The translations under genes and the position numbers were made by a program. The notes beneath the pieces are model-generated. The model did not search any database, was not told the origin of the DNA, and saw nothing but the letters and a program-made list of their open reading frames with translations. Shown one piece after another: positions 56,858 through 64,000 of a stretch of DNA of 64,000 bases; position 1 is the first letter of the stretch; each line of letters opens with the position of its first letter. The stretch is from positions 58,019 through 122,018 of the forward strand of contig JAQWYK010000012.1 in assembly GCA_029254025.1 (NCBI GenBank), read 5' to 3'. Origin of the DNA: Crocinitomicaceae bacterium. GTDB taxonomy: Bacteria; Bacteroidota; Bacteroidia; Flavobacteriales_D; Crocinitomicaceae.

Positions 56858-56986
56858 CTATTTTTTATTTCTTCGGCATTTTTCACTGCAATATTTAACA
56901 TCCTTCCAGCAAGACTTCCATTTTTTTCTCCACTGAAAAGGTAGACCACAAGTAGCGCAATATTTGACGGGAAGATGCACTTTCAT
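56858..56986 (-). CDS. DUF2256 family zinc-binding-like protein (42 aa)
   Basis: A 42-residue frame on the minus strand with two Cys pairs, CATC at 10-13 and CSEKC at 33-37, and the motif [17 protein letters not shown]. These match DUF2256, a small conserved Cys-rich family of unknown role. Its ATG overlaps the region just after the stop of the truncated phosphofructokinase gene (one base between), arguing for translational coupling. Confidence 0.85.
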   Translation of the reverse strand: MKVHLPVKYCATCGLPFQWRKKWKSCWKDVKYCSEKCRRNKK

Positions 56987-56987
56987 T

Positions 56988-57455
56988 TTACTTCGAGGTA
57001 CTTCCCCTTAATAGCTTTATTAATATCGCTTCTTTCTCCAAATTTGCTTTTGAACTTTTATCAATCGATTCATGAATGGTTCCAGGCAAACCTATTATGG
57101 CAATCCCTGATTCAGAAAGTAAAGCCCTAGCTCCTGCGAAAGAACTGTCTCCACCAATTACGACTAGTCCTTCTACATTTTCATTTTTTAGAAAATCAAT
57201 GGCTTTTTGACGCCCTTCCTTGGTTCTAAAATTTTTACTTCGCGCAGAACCCAGAACTTTACCTCCAAGATGAATAATGTTTTCCACATCAATATAGCTG
57301 AAAGGTTTCCCCCAGCCATGAATAAGTCCTTCAAAACCATCGCGAATACCGATAGGAATGACACCGTAATGTAACGATGTTTTAACAATACCACGAATAG
57401 CGGTGTTCATTCCTGGGGCATCACCACCACTTGTTAGTACTGCCATTTTTTTCAT
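56988..57455 (-). CDS. Truncated phosphofructokinase-like protein
   Basis: 155 residues that align by eye with the N-terminal half of [14 protein letters not shown] near residue 7 (ATP site), GFEGLI near 41, GSARSKNF near 70, and GGDSSFAGA near 101. At 124 it reads [12 protein letters not shown], where active PFK has GTIDND; the catalytic Asp is lost and the tail is unrelated. A full PFK has about 320 residues. So this is a half-protein, most likely catalytically dead on its own. It starts 6 bases after the patatin gene and directly precedes DUF2256. Either a decayed gene or a repurposed nucleotide-binding domain. Confidence 0.8.
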   Translation of the reverse strand: MKKMAVLTSGGDAPGMNTAIRGIVKTSLHYGVIPIGIRDGFEGLIHGWGKPFSYIDVENIIHLGGKVLGSARSKNFRTKEGRQKAIDFLKNENVEGLVVIGGDSSFAGARALLSESGIAIIGLPGTIHESIDKSSKANLEKEAILIKLLRGSTSK

Positions 57456-57461
57456 ACCGTC

Positions 57462-59753
57462 TTATCTTAGTGCCCGTTGGTTGAAAAGAACGTATCCAAA
57501 ACTTACTTGAAGGCTTAATGGTTTTTCTTGATTCGGAAAATAATTGGATGTCAATCGAATAGGTCCAATAGGTGAGTGGTAAATTAAACTTGCTGCGGCC
57601 ATATAGGTGCCTTGCTTAAATAAATCATCATATCCAAATCCTGCTCCGTTTTCGAAACGAACAATTTGACGGAATGGTTGAAATAAGTAGGGGTCAACAC
57701 GAAAATCAATAGAAGAGGTAATAGAGAAAATTAAATTCACTCCCATACCTACGTACTGAGGAGCTCTATATTCCGCGAGAAAAAAGGTTTTACTATCTGG
57801 TAAAGGAGAGAATTCAGTAGTAGTGAGCACCGATGCAGTGTAATTCGCAAAAAGAGATTGAGAATTGAATACGCCTTTGCCGTGTATACCTAATTTAAAC
57901 CTCTCTGCATTTATAGTAAAGGTTTGCGCTTCAGCAGACAAACTTATCCATCGGTGTAGTTTTCGAATATCATAAAACTCATCTGCAGTGGTACCTGATA
58001 CACTTTGTTCTCTACCTTGAACGTAACGAAATTGAACCTCATAAAAATGTCCTTCGGATGCCCATTGTTTACGATTTAAGGTTCTTTGTTGGAGTCGGAA
58101 TATAGCCGTTTGACCATCAAATGAAGTGAAATCTGCCGTGTCCGCACTAGTAAAATTTAATATTTGATAATACTGGTCTTCTAATTGAAACCCCCTAAAT
58201 TCAACATCTGTTCGCAATTTATTACCAACAGGTATGCTGAAGCGAGCACCATAGTATAGCTCATTTTGTACAAGAAATGAAGGTTTTACGTCTTCAAAAA
58301 AGGTAGAGAAACTGCGAAAATAATCCCAACGGTTCAACGTAAAAAATGGAGATACACGCACCGGGAAGACTGCTGGAATATCAAATTCAGCTTCTAATTT
58401 TGCTGAACCATAAAATTTCCCAAAATAACTCTCTGCTTTTAGTTTCAATGCGGCTTCACTAACATCGAGGTAGCTTAATCCGAAATAAGCGGTATTCACA
58501 GGACGAGAGGAGAAATGTCCACCAATATGAAGGGCAAATGGTTTTTGTTTACTCACCGCTAATTTTACCACTGCCAAACTATCCTTCTTAATCTCAATGG
58601 TAGGATATAAATACTTAATTTGAGGGGTGGCATATACACGGAAGTACCGTTTAGTGAAAACATCCATAGTCAATGCCTCCGAAATCGAATCGTTTCGAAA
58701 CGAGCGGTTTACAAACCCTACCACGTCACCATTTGGACTTGAAGCATTAATTTCATTGATTTGAACTGGAACCCATTTGGACTGAAATTCCTTTCTCTTT
58801 TGTGCCAGCGAATCAATTGAAATTCTTCGAAAAACAAAGGTTCGGATACTGTCGATATATTTTTGTGCGGAAATATAGCCAATTTGTATAGCTTCTTCAC
58901 TTTTATCAAAGTCAAATGTTCCAATAGGTGCTTTCGGGTTTATTAGGATCCCGCTTTCACAAGGCAAGTTGAAATTTGTGGGGGTTAGCAGCATATTACG
59001 TAAATGACTTAATAAGTCGTCTTCAGTTGGAGGCGCAGTATTCCAGCTCACATTGCTACCTATGATATAATCAGCGTGAAATTCATTGTACATAACATCA
59101 GCTGGAAAATTATTGTAAAGACCACCATCAAAATACAAAACTCCATCAATTGATATTGGGTTTACATAAAAAGGATAGGTCATGGATGCACGAACAGCAG
59201 CATTTAATTTTCCTGATCTAAAAACCACACTTTCCTTTTTAGTTATATCAGAAGCCACACAGCGATAGGGAACAAATAAGCGATCAAAATCTTCTCCTAC
59301 TTGAGCTCCAACGACCCCGAAAAGTCGGAGCATTTCGTAGTCCATATAAGCAGGAGTGATGAAATTTGTTGGAAGTGATTTTTTAAAAATACTGTCTTTA
59401 GCGAATGGAAAATTAATTACAGACGCATCTGGAAAATCTTCGCGCAAAAGAAAGCGTTGTTCAGGAAGCAATTCTCCAGAAGCCATTTTCTCATATTCAC
59501 CTCCCACTATATAGGCTTTTATCTCTGCTGGGGAATAACCACATGAGTACATAGCACCAACCAATGCACCTGCACTAGTTCCAGTTACATAATCAATGGG
59601 AATCTCCGCTTCTTCGAGAGCCATTAATACTCCCACATGAGCTAAGCCAGTTGCGCCGCCACCACTTAGAACAACACCAACGCGTTGAGCATTTACCCAT
59701 TGCCCAAGTAAAAGTGATGTAATAAAGAAAAAAAGCGACGCGTTAATTTTCAA
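57462..59753 (-). CDS. Patatin-like phospholipase with C-terminal outer-membrane barrel
   Basis: 763 residues from a TTG start. N-terminal signal peptide, then patatin (about 25-300): GGGATGLAHVGVL (oxyanion), GTSAGALVG with nucleophile Ser near 61, and the catalytic Asp in FDGGLYNNFP near 209. Residues about 380-763 are beta-rich with alternating aromatic strands, a POTRA/Omp85-like barrel as in surface phospholipases of Gram-negatives. It hydrolyses lipids at or outside the outer membrane, possibly self-translocating. A promoter box TACCTTTG (59780-59787, minus) is upstream. Confidence 0.88.
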   Translation of the reverse strand: MKINASLFFFITSLLLGQWVNAQRVGVVLSGGGATGLAHVGVLMALEEAEIPIDYVTGTSAGALVGAMYSCGYSPAEIKAYIVGGEYEKMASGELLPEQRFLLREDFPDASVINFPFAKDSIFKKSLPTNFITPAYMDYEMLRLFGVVGAQVGEDFDRLFVPYRCVASDITKKESVVFRSGKLNAAVRASMTYPFYVNPISIDGVLYFDGGLYNNFPADVMYNEFHADYIIGSNVSWNTAPPTEDDLLSHLRNMLLTPTNFNLPCESGILINPKAPIGTFDFDKSEEAIQIGYISAQKYIDSIRTFVFRRISIDSLAQKRKEFQSKWVPVQINEINASSPNGDVVGFVNRSFRNDSISEALTMDVFTKRYFRVYATPQIKYLYPTIEIKKDSLAVVKLAVSKQKPFALHIGGHFSSRPVNTAYFGLSYLDVSEAALKLKAESYFGKFYGSAKLEAEFDIPAVFPVRVSPFFTLNRWDYFRSFSTFFEDVKPSFLVQNELYYGARFSIPVGNKLRTDVEFRGFQLEDQYYQILNFTSADTADFTSFDGQTAIFRLQQRTLNRKQWASEGHFYEVQFRYVQGREQSVSGTTADEFYDIRKLHRWISLSAEAQTFTINAERFKLGIHGKGVFNSQSLFANYTASVLTTTEFSPLPDSKTFFLAEYRAPQYVGMGVNLIFSITSSIDFRVDPYLFQPFRQIVRFENGAGFGYDDLFKQGTYMAAASLIYHSPIGPIRLTSNYFPNQEKPLSLQVSFGYVLFNQRALR

Positions 59754-59779
59754 GCTCCTTAAAAATGAGTTTATTTGTG

Positions 59780-59787
59780 CAAAGGTA
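59780..59787 (-). promoter_or_regulatory. TAnnTTTG promoter box for the patatin gene
   Basis: TACCTTTG on the minus strand ends 26 bases before the TTG start. AAGGAG at 59755-59760 (minus strand) is an unusually strong ribosome site only one base from the TTG. Confidence 0.55.
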
Positions 59788-59841
59788 GTTGACTTTACTC
59801 AGGTTTAAAAGTAAAATGTTTCTCACAATTCTCGACCATAT

Positions 59842-60389
59842 ATGAATGTTTTTTTTCGAAATTGTGAACTTGTTTCTGCTGGAGAAAGAAATTCGGATCT
59901 TTTTGTCGGTTATCTCATCGCAGATATCATCGCCATGGGAGGAGGAACATTCAGAGATTTACCATTGAATGTTGACCTACCATGTATGTAATCTGTCTCC
60001 ATTGTTTTTACTATATTTGTAGCGGCAATTGATGGCCTACTATTTAGAAAATATTTAAAAAAACTTAGAAAGACATTTTTTATTTTCGACACCCTTGGAA
60101 TCGTTTTTTTACTTATGTAGGTGCACAAAAAGCGCTCGCTCTTGATCAACTTCCTTTTACCGCAATGTTATTAGGGATGATAACAGCCACTTTTGGAGGA
60201 CTTAAACGAGATGTATTATGTAACGAGATTCCAATGATATTTAGAATAAAAATATATGCTATACCATGTTTGTTTGGAGCGGCCGTATATCTTTTTGGAG
60301 ATTACTTGGGATTCATTGGGGATACCTAGTTACTGCTATTGGGAGTTGTAATTATTACAATTCGGACACTTGCAATTATAAATTCCTAG
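59842..60389 (+). pseudogene. Decayed TRIC/YadS-type channel gene (UPF0126)
   Basis: The plus strand from ATG 59842 reads MNVFF... then SDLFVGYLIADIIAMGGGTFRDLPLNVD, which matches the first half of the TRIC family (GGGTxRD motif) and stops at TAA 59989-59991. In the same frame the reading continues FTIFVAAIDGLLF and FDTLGIVF. A T7 run at 60104-60110 then marks a frame change, after which YVGAQKALALDQLPFTAMLLGMITATFGGLKRD and VLCNEIPMIFRIKIYA match the second half. A second in-frame stop, TAG 60327-60329, precedes LLLLGVVIITIRTLAIINS, ending at 60389. One frameshift and two stops argue for real decay, not sequencing error. It fills most of the gap 59754-60438. Confidence 0.85.
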
Positions 60390-60438
60390 AGAATGCCACT
60401 GATCAAAGAACTGGATCAACACACGAATAAATAACATT

Positions 60439-62001
60439 ATGAAAATAATAGTAAAAACACTCTTCGGTTTAGAGGAAATCTTAAAAAAAGAAATTGAAGA
60501 TTTAGGATTTAAGCAAGTATCTGTATTAAATCGTGCAGTAGAACTAGAAGGAGAGTGGAAAGACGTTTATACGCTAAACTATAAGTGCCGCTTAGCAATT
60601 GCTGTTTTGGTGAAAATCGAAGAGTTTAAAATTAAAAAAGAAGACGATTTATACAAAGAGGCGAAGAAAATCGACTGGACAAAATACTTTGACGTAAAGA
60701 AAACGTTTGCAGTCAAGGGAGCTGTTTTCTCAGAATTATTTAATCATTCGCAGTTTCCGATGCTTTTGGTAAAAGATGCCATCGCGGATGTGTTTAGAGA
60801 TAAATTTGAAGAACGTCCGAATGTAAACGTGAAATCCCCACAAGTTTTGTTTGATGTGCACATTGCTGCCAATAATGTCGTGTCTATTTCTCTAAATACG
60901 AGCGGTGCACCACTTTACCAGCGCGGATACCGTCAAGGAACAGGTGAAGCGCCATTGAATGAAGTTCTCGCTGCTGGTTTAATTACACTATCTGGCTGGG
61001 ATAAAAAATCAACGTTTATTGACCCCATGTGTGGTTCAGGAACCTTGGTTATTGAAGCTGCTTTAATGGCAGCAGACATCCCTGCGATGGTTGAAAGAGA
61101 ACATTATGCATTTAAAAACTTTACGTCGTTCCAACCAAAAGTTTGGGAGGAAGTAAGAGACAGTGCTAATAATCGTCCCATAAAATTAGATTTTGAAATT
61201 CTTGGTTATGATTCGGATTCCGAAGTTTTAGTTAAGGCACGAAGAAATTCGCGTTCTGCGCCAGTAGGAAATATGGTGCGTTTTGAAATTCAAGAATTGA
61301 GAGAGATTCAAGTCTCTGCCGAAAAGGGCACACTTATTTGTAATCCACCATACGGCGAACGTATAGGCGAGGAAATTCAGGAGTTATACGCTCAAATGGG
61401 CGATGTTTTTAAAAATAAGTTAGTCGGTTTTGATTGTTGGGTTATTTCATCGAATGTGGAAGCCCTAAAATTTCTTGGATTACGACCAGACCGTAAAATA
61501 AAACTTTTTAACGGTAGCCTGGAATGTTCCTATCGAAAATTCGCGGTATACGAAGGATCTAAGCGTGTACAGGCTGCTGATGAATTAGACGAAGAACCAC
61601 AGAAAAAAGTGGGAATTAAGGCACCAATAAAGGAAAAAAAAGTGATTGAGGCCGTTCCACAAAAAGCTAGCAAATACAGTACGCCTAAACCTGAACATTT
61701 TCCACTTAACGAGTATAAAGGAACGGTTAACGAACAGGAAGAAGAGATAAGACCCAAAAAGTATACAGGGAAACCGGTCATTGGGAAATCGAAGTATCCA
61801 ACTCCTGATAATCCTTCAAGCAGTTTTGTTAAAAAAAGCTTCTGGGAAGATGAACCAATAGAGCAACCGGCGATGAAACCGAAATCAGATAGGCTAACAA
61901 AAGATGATTACGGAACAAAACCATCCCAGTATAGTTCGAAAAAGGTGATTACAGAGTCGCGACAGGAGAAATTAGAACGTTTAAAAAAGGGAAGAGGTTA
62001 A
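60439..62001 (+). CDS. THUMP-domain class I RNA methyltransferase (RlmL/YcbY N-half-like)
   Basis: 520 residues. An N-terminal THUMP RNA-binding region (about 1-155) leads into a Rossmann methyltransferase with DPMCGSGTLVIEAAL near 198 (SAM motif) and the catalytic NPPYG near 302. The closest named relative is the N-terminal half of E. coli RlmKL, which makes m2G2445 in 23S rRNA. The C-terminal 150 residues are a charged, low-complexity tail (Lys, Pro, Ser rich; KKYTGKPVIGKSKYPTP) not found in the core family, perhaps RNA-binding. Confidence 0.85.
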   Translation: MKIIVKTLFGLEEILKKEIEDLGFKQVSVLNRAVELEGEWKDVYTLNYKCRLAIAVLVKIEEFKIKKEDDLYKEAKKIDWTKYFDVKKTFAVKGAVFSELFNHSQFPMLLVKDAIADVFRDKFEERPNVNVKSPQVLFDVHIAANNVVSISLNTSGAPLYQRGYRQGTGEAPLNEVLAAGLITLSGWDKKSTFIDPMCGSGTLVIEAALMAADIPAMVEREHYAFKNFTSFQPKVWEEVRDSANNRPIKLDFEILGYDSDSEVLVKARRNSRSAPVGNMVRFEIQELREIQVSAEKGTLICNPPYGERIGEEIQELYAQMGDVFKNKLVGFDCWVISSNVEALKFLGLRPDRKIKLFNGSLECSYRKFAVYEGSKRVQAADELDEEPQKKVGIKAPIKEKKVIEAVPQKASKYSTPKPEHFPLNEYKGTVNEQEEEIRPKKYTGKPVIGKSKYPTPDNPSSSFVKKSFWEDEPIEQPAMKPKSDRLTKDDYGTKPSQYSSKKVITESRQEKLERLKKGRG

Positions 62002-62055
62002 ACGAATTTTATAGTACAAAGAGCATGTGATACAATTCAGAAACGGAAAAATGAT

Positions 62056-62063
62056 TAATTTTG
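62056..62063 (+). promoter_or_regulatory. TAnnTTTG promoter box for the small membrane protein
   Basis: TAATTTTG lies 15 bases before the ATG at 62079 and includes an in-frame TTG, showing that the TTG is not the start. Confidence 0.5.
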
Positions 62064-62078
62064 AAAAAAATAATTGAT

Positions 62079-62273
62079 ATGGATGTATTTATTATAGCCG
62101 TTATTTTACTTGGCCTGGGATTCGCTGGAATTGCGATTAAAATATGGGCCAAAAAAGGAGGTGAATTTGCTGGCACATGTGCAAGCAACAATCCCTTACT
62201 TCAGGAAGAAGGTGCGACTTGTGGTTTATGCGGTGCGAAACCAGAAGAGCAATGCAAGAGTACCGAGAAGTAA
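62079..62273 (+). CDS. Small Cys-rich membrane protein (NqrM/DUF539-like?)
   Basis: 64 residues: one transmembrane helix (about 4-24) and a short cytosolic or periplasmic tail with four Cys (AGTCASNN..., ATCGLCGAKPEEQC). The Cys pattern and single helix resemble NqrM, the iron-delivery factor for Na+-NQR, and are also similar to a small Bacteroidota family. The NqrM link is a weak hypothesis; no nqr genes are in the window. Confidence 0.6.
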   Translation: MDVFIIAVILLGLGFAGIAIKIWAKKGGEFAGTCASNNPLLQEEGATCGLCGAKPEEQCKSTEK

Positions 62274-62280
62274 TCCTGTT

Positions 62281-62325
62281 CACTATCATTCTTTAGGAAT
62301 CCAAATTTTGTTTAGGATGATAGTG
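62281..62325. repeat. Inverted repeat before gdhA
   Basis: CACTATCAT (62281-62289) pairs perfectly with ATGATAGTG (62317-62325) around a 27-base loop, followed 6 bases later by a TTTCTTTG stretch. It could terminate the small-membrane-protein transcript or bind a regulator; no strong T run. Confidence 0.4.
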
Positions 62326-62366
62326 CAGTTTCTTTGAGAAAAAAAAGTCTCCAATTAAATTTATAT

Positions 62367-62374
62367 TACATTTG
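62367..62374 (+). promoter_or_regulatory. TAnnTTTG promoter box for glutamate dehydrogenase
   Basis: TACATTTG is a perfect box ending 24 bases before the gdhA ATG. Confidence 0.65.
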
Positions 62375-62398
62375 CCTGAGATATTAAACCCTTAAAAA

Positions 62399-63751
62399 AT
62401 GTCAAATAAACATCAAGATCGAATTGATGCTTTCATGGAAATGGTGAAGGCAAAAGGTGAGCATGAAGTAGAGTTCCTTCAAGCTGTAGAGGAAGTTGCA
62501 GAAACAGTTATTCCCTTCATTGCAGAACACCCAAAGTATGAAGAGCACAAGATTTTAGAGCGCATTATTGAACCTGAAAGAACCATAATTTTTCGAGTGC
62601 CTTGGATAGATGATAATGGTAAACCACAAATCAACAGAGGATACCGAGTAGAATTTAACTCAGCAATAGGTCCATATAAAGGAGGACTTCGGTTCCATCC
62701 CTCTGTAAACTTATCGATTCTTAAGTTTTTAGGATTTGAACAAATCTTTAAGAATTCACTTACTACTTTGCCTATGGGTGGAGGTAAAGGTGGCGCAGAC
62801 TTTGATCCAAAAGGGAAAAGTCAGGGGGAGGTAATGCGATTCTGTCAGGCTTATGTAAGTGAATTATTTCGTCATATTGGTTCTGATACCGATATACCTG
62901 CTGGAGACATAGGGGTTGGTGGCAGAGAGGTAGGTTTTATGGCGGGGATGTTAAAGAAACTTTCAAATCGATCCGATTCTGTTTTTACAGGTAAGGGGTT
63001 GAGTTTTGGGGGGTCATTGATTCGTTCAGAGGCCACAGGTTACGGTACAGTATATTTTGCAGAGGAAATGTTAAAGCATGCTGGTCGTTCTTTTGATGGC
63101 TTGAGAGTTTCTGTTTCAGGCTCAGGTAACGTTGCTCAGTACTCTGTCGAAAAAGCGATGATGTTGGGTGCAAAAGTGATAACAGTTTCTGATTCAAGTG
63201 GTACGGTGGTTGATGAGGATGGCTTCACAGCTGAGAAACTTGCGATATTAATGGATGTAAAAAATAATTTAAGAGGTCGAGTTAGTGATTACGCTGAACG
63301 GGTGAAAGCTACTTTCATACCTAATGTACGGCCATGGCATGTTCCGGTTGATGTTGCGCTACCTTGCGCAACTCAAAATGAATTAGATGAAAAAGATGCC
63401 GCCACTTTGATAAAGAACGGGGTATTTTGTGTTGCTGAAGGGGCAAATATGCCGTCTACAGCGGGCGCTATAAAACTTTTTGATGAGGGTGGAGTTATGT
63501 TTGCTCCGGGCAAGGCCAGCAATGCTGGTGGAGTTGCTACCTCTGGGCTGGAAATGAGTCAAAATGCTATACGCCTTTCCTGGTCACGTGAAGAAGTAGA
63601 TGCTCGTTTGCTAGAAATTATGAAGGCTATTCATGGCTCCTGTCTTCAATATGGAAAAAGAAAAGACGGGAGTATTAATTATGTCGATGGGGCAAATATA
63701 GCAGGCTTTGTCAAAGTAGCAGATGCAATGCTTGGTCAGGGTGTAGTCTAG
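62399..63751 (+). CDS. gdhA: Hexameric glutamate dehydrogenase
   Basis: 450 residues, the size of the class I hexameric NADP-type enzymes. Substrate-binding KGGLRFHPSVN near 92, catalytic Lys in PMGGGKGGADFDPKGKS near 123-139, Asp in PAGDIGVGGREVGFMAG near 165, and a Rossmann GSGNVAQYSVEK near 239. It joins ammonium to 2-oxoglutarate. It follows a TAnnTTTG promoter and a possible regulatory hairpin. The coenzyme (NADPH versus NADH) is inferred from length and family. Confidence 0.95.
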   Translation: MSNKHQDRIDAFMEMVKAKGEHEVEFLQAVEEVAETVIPFIAEHPKYEEHKILERIIEPERTIIFRVPWIDDNGKPQINRGYRVEFNSAIGPYKGGLRFHPSVNLSILKFLGFEQIFKNSLTTLPMGGGKGGADFDPKGKSQGEVMRFCQAYVSELFRHIGSDTDIPAGDIGVGGREVGFMAGMLKKLSNRSDSVFTGKGLSFGGSLIRSEATGYGTVYFAEEMLKHAGRSFDGLRVSVSGSGNVAQYSVEKAMMLGAKVITVSDSSGTVVDEDGFTAEKLAILMDVKNNLRGRVSDYAERVKATFIPNVRPWHVPVDVALPCATQNELDEKDAATLIKNGVFCVAEGANMPSTAGAIKLFDEGGVMFAPGKASNAGGVATSGLEMSQNAIRLSWSREEVDARLLEIMKAIHGSCLQYGKRKDGSINYVDGANIAGFVKVADAMLGQGVV

Positions 63752-64000
63752 TATCATTCAACCATATAGAAGGTACTTTCTTCCATTTATATTTGATTAA
63801 ATGGGAGACTAGGAGCCTTCAATTTTCAGATTGTCATGGTGATAGATTTTTTACTCGAGGATGTTATGCGAGGGTCTTTTATCAAAGACAAATTCTTTAG
63901 TCCTGCAGAAGGCTAGATGTATTGTGGTTGATAGCCTGATGAGTAAAGCTTTGTCTGGAACTAATTTTTTGTGTGTTTTTCTATGTTGGATCAAAACTAT
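63752..64000. other. Distal intergenic region
   Basis: No gene could be supported. It holds a TATATTTG box at 63788-63795 and an uninterrupted but short 26-codon frame (63836-63916), both too weak to call. The window ends here. Confidence 0.5.

Noticed and set aside
63836..63916. 26-codon frame near the window end
   Set aside because: Too short, no promoter of its own in position, and no recognisable motif.

Overview
The window looks like a chromosome segment from a Bacteroidota bacterium, most likely Flavobacteriales near the Fluviicola/Crocinitomicaceae type. The reasons are: A+T-rich DNA; many starts preceded by the Bacteroidota -7 box TAnnTTTG rather than a sigma70 -10 box; a type-B type IX secretion sorting domain; a PorV/PorQ-like barrel; a fused DAHP synthase-chorismate mutase; a DnaE with its own proofreading domain; and several lipoproteins with short lipoboxes. 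The genus is inference. I saw no phage, IS element, CRISPR array or rRNA.

Layout. 1-1.6 kb: cold-shock gene, then a fused DAHP synthase-chorismate mutase preceded by what reads as a Trp-codon attenuator with its own 19-residue leader peptide. 1.6-7.7 kb: MFS transporter, MsrB lipoprotein, a phospholipase-D/nuclease/HhH fusion, a ComB-family phosphatase, an FkbM methyltransferase and a lipoprotein. 7.7-13.4 kb: RNA modification (MiaE, two RluA-type synthases), an M14 peptidase and PanB. 13.4-22 kb: envelope genes (LptD, amidase, MCE protein) read from a shared divergent promoter region, then a membrane Fe-S oxidoreductase pair interrupted by a HAD-like gene, and two small conserved proteins. 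22.2-26.7 kb: a cyanophycin module (synthetase, cyanophycinase, isoaspartyl peptidase), bordered on one side by about 0.9 kb of A+T-rich DNA with no gene. 27.7-38.4 kb: alpha-2-macroglobulin lipoprotein, TrmH-type methyltransferase and DnaE. 38.6-43.1 kb: Crp/Fnr regulator, TruA and two outer-membrane barrel genes. 43.3-51.2 kb: tRNA-Pro(GGG), M23 peptidase, hydrolase, PabB, TilS and DsbD genes. 51.2-56.8 kb: carA, eno and a large type IX cargo protein. 56.9-59.8 kb: patatin-barrel protein, a truncated phosphofructokinase and a 42-residue DUF2256 gene. 59.8-60.4 kb: a decayed TRIC-type channel gene. 60.4-64 kb: THUMP methyltransferase, a small Cys-rich membrane protein and glutamate dehydrogenase.

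How genes work together. The cyanophycin module can store nitrogen as an Asp-Arg polymer and return it as free Asp and Arg. LptD, amidase and MCE serve cell-envelope assembly. The 48.3-51.2 kb pair carries reducing power to the periplasm. Most other genes are housekeeping. The best candidates for new biology are the aromatic-pathway attenuator, the compact cyanophycin cassette, the truncated PFK gene coupled to DUF2256, and the PLD-nuclease-HhH fusion. Coordinates of motifs were read by eye; no alignment, folding or database search was run.
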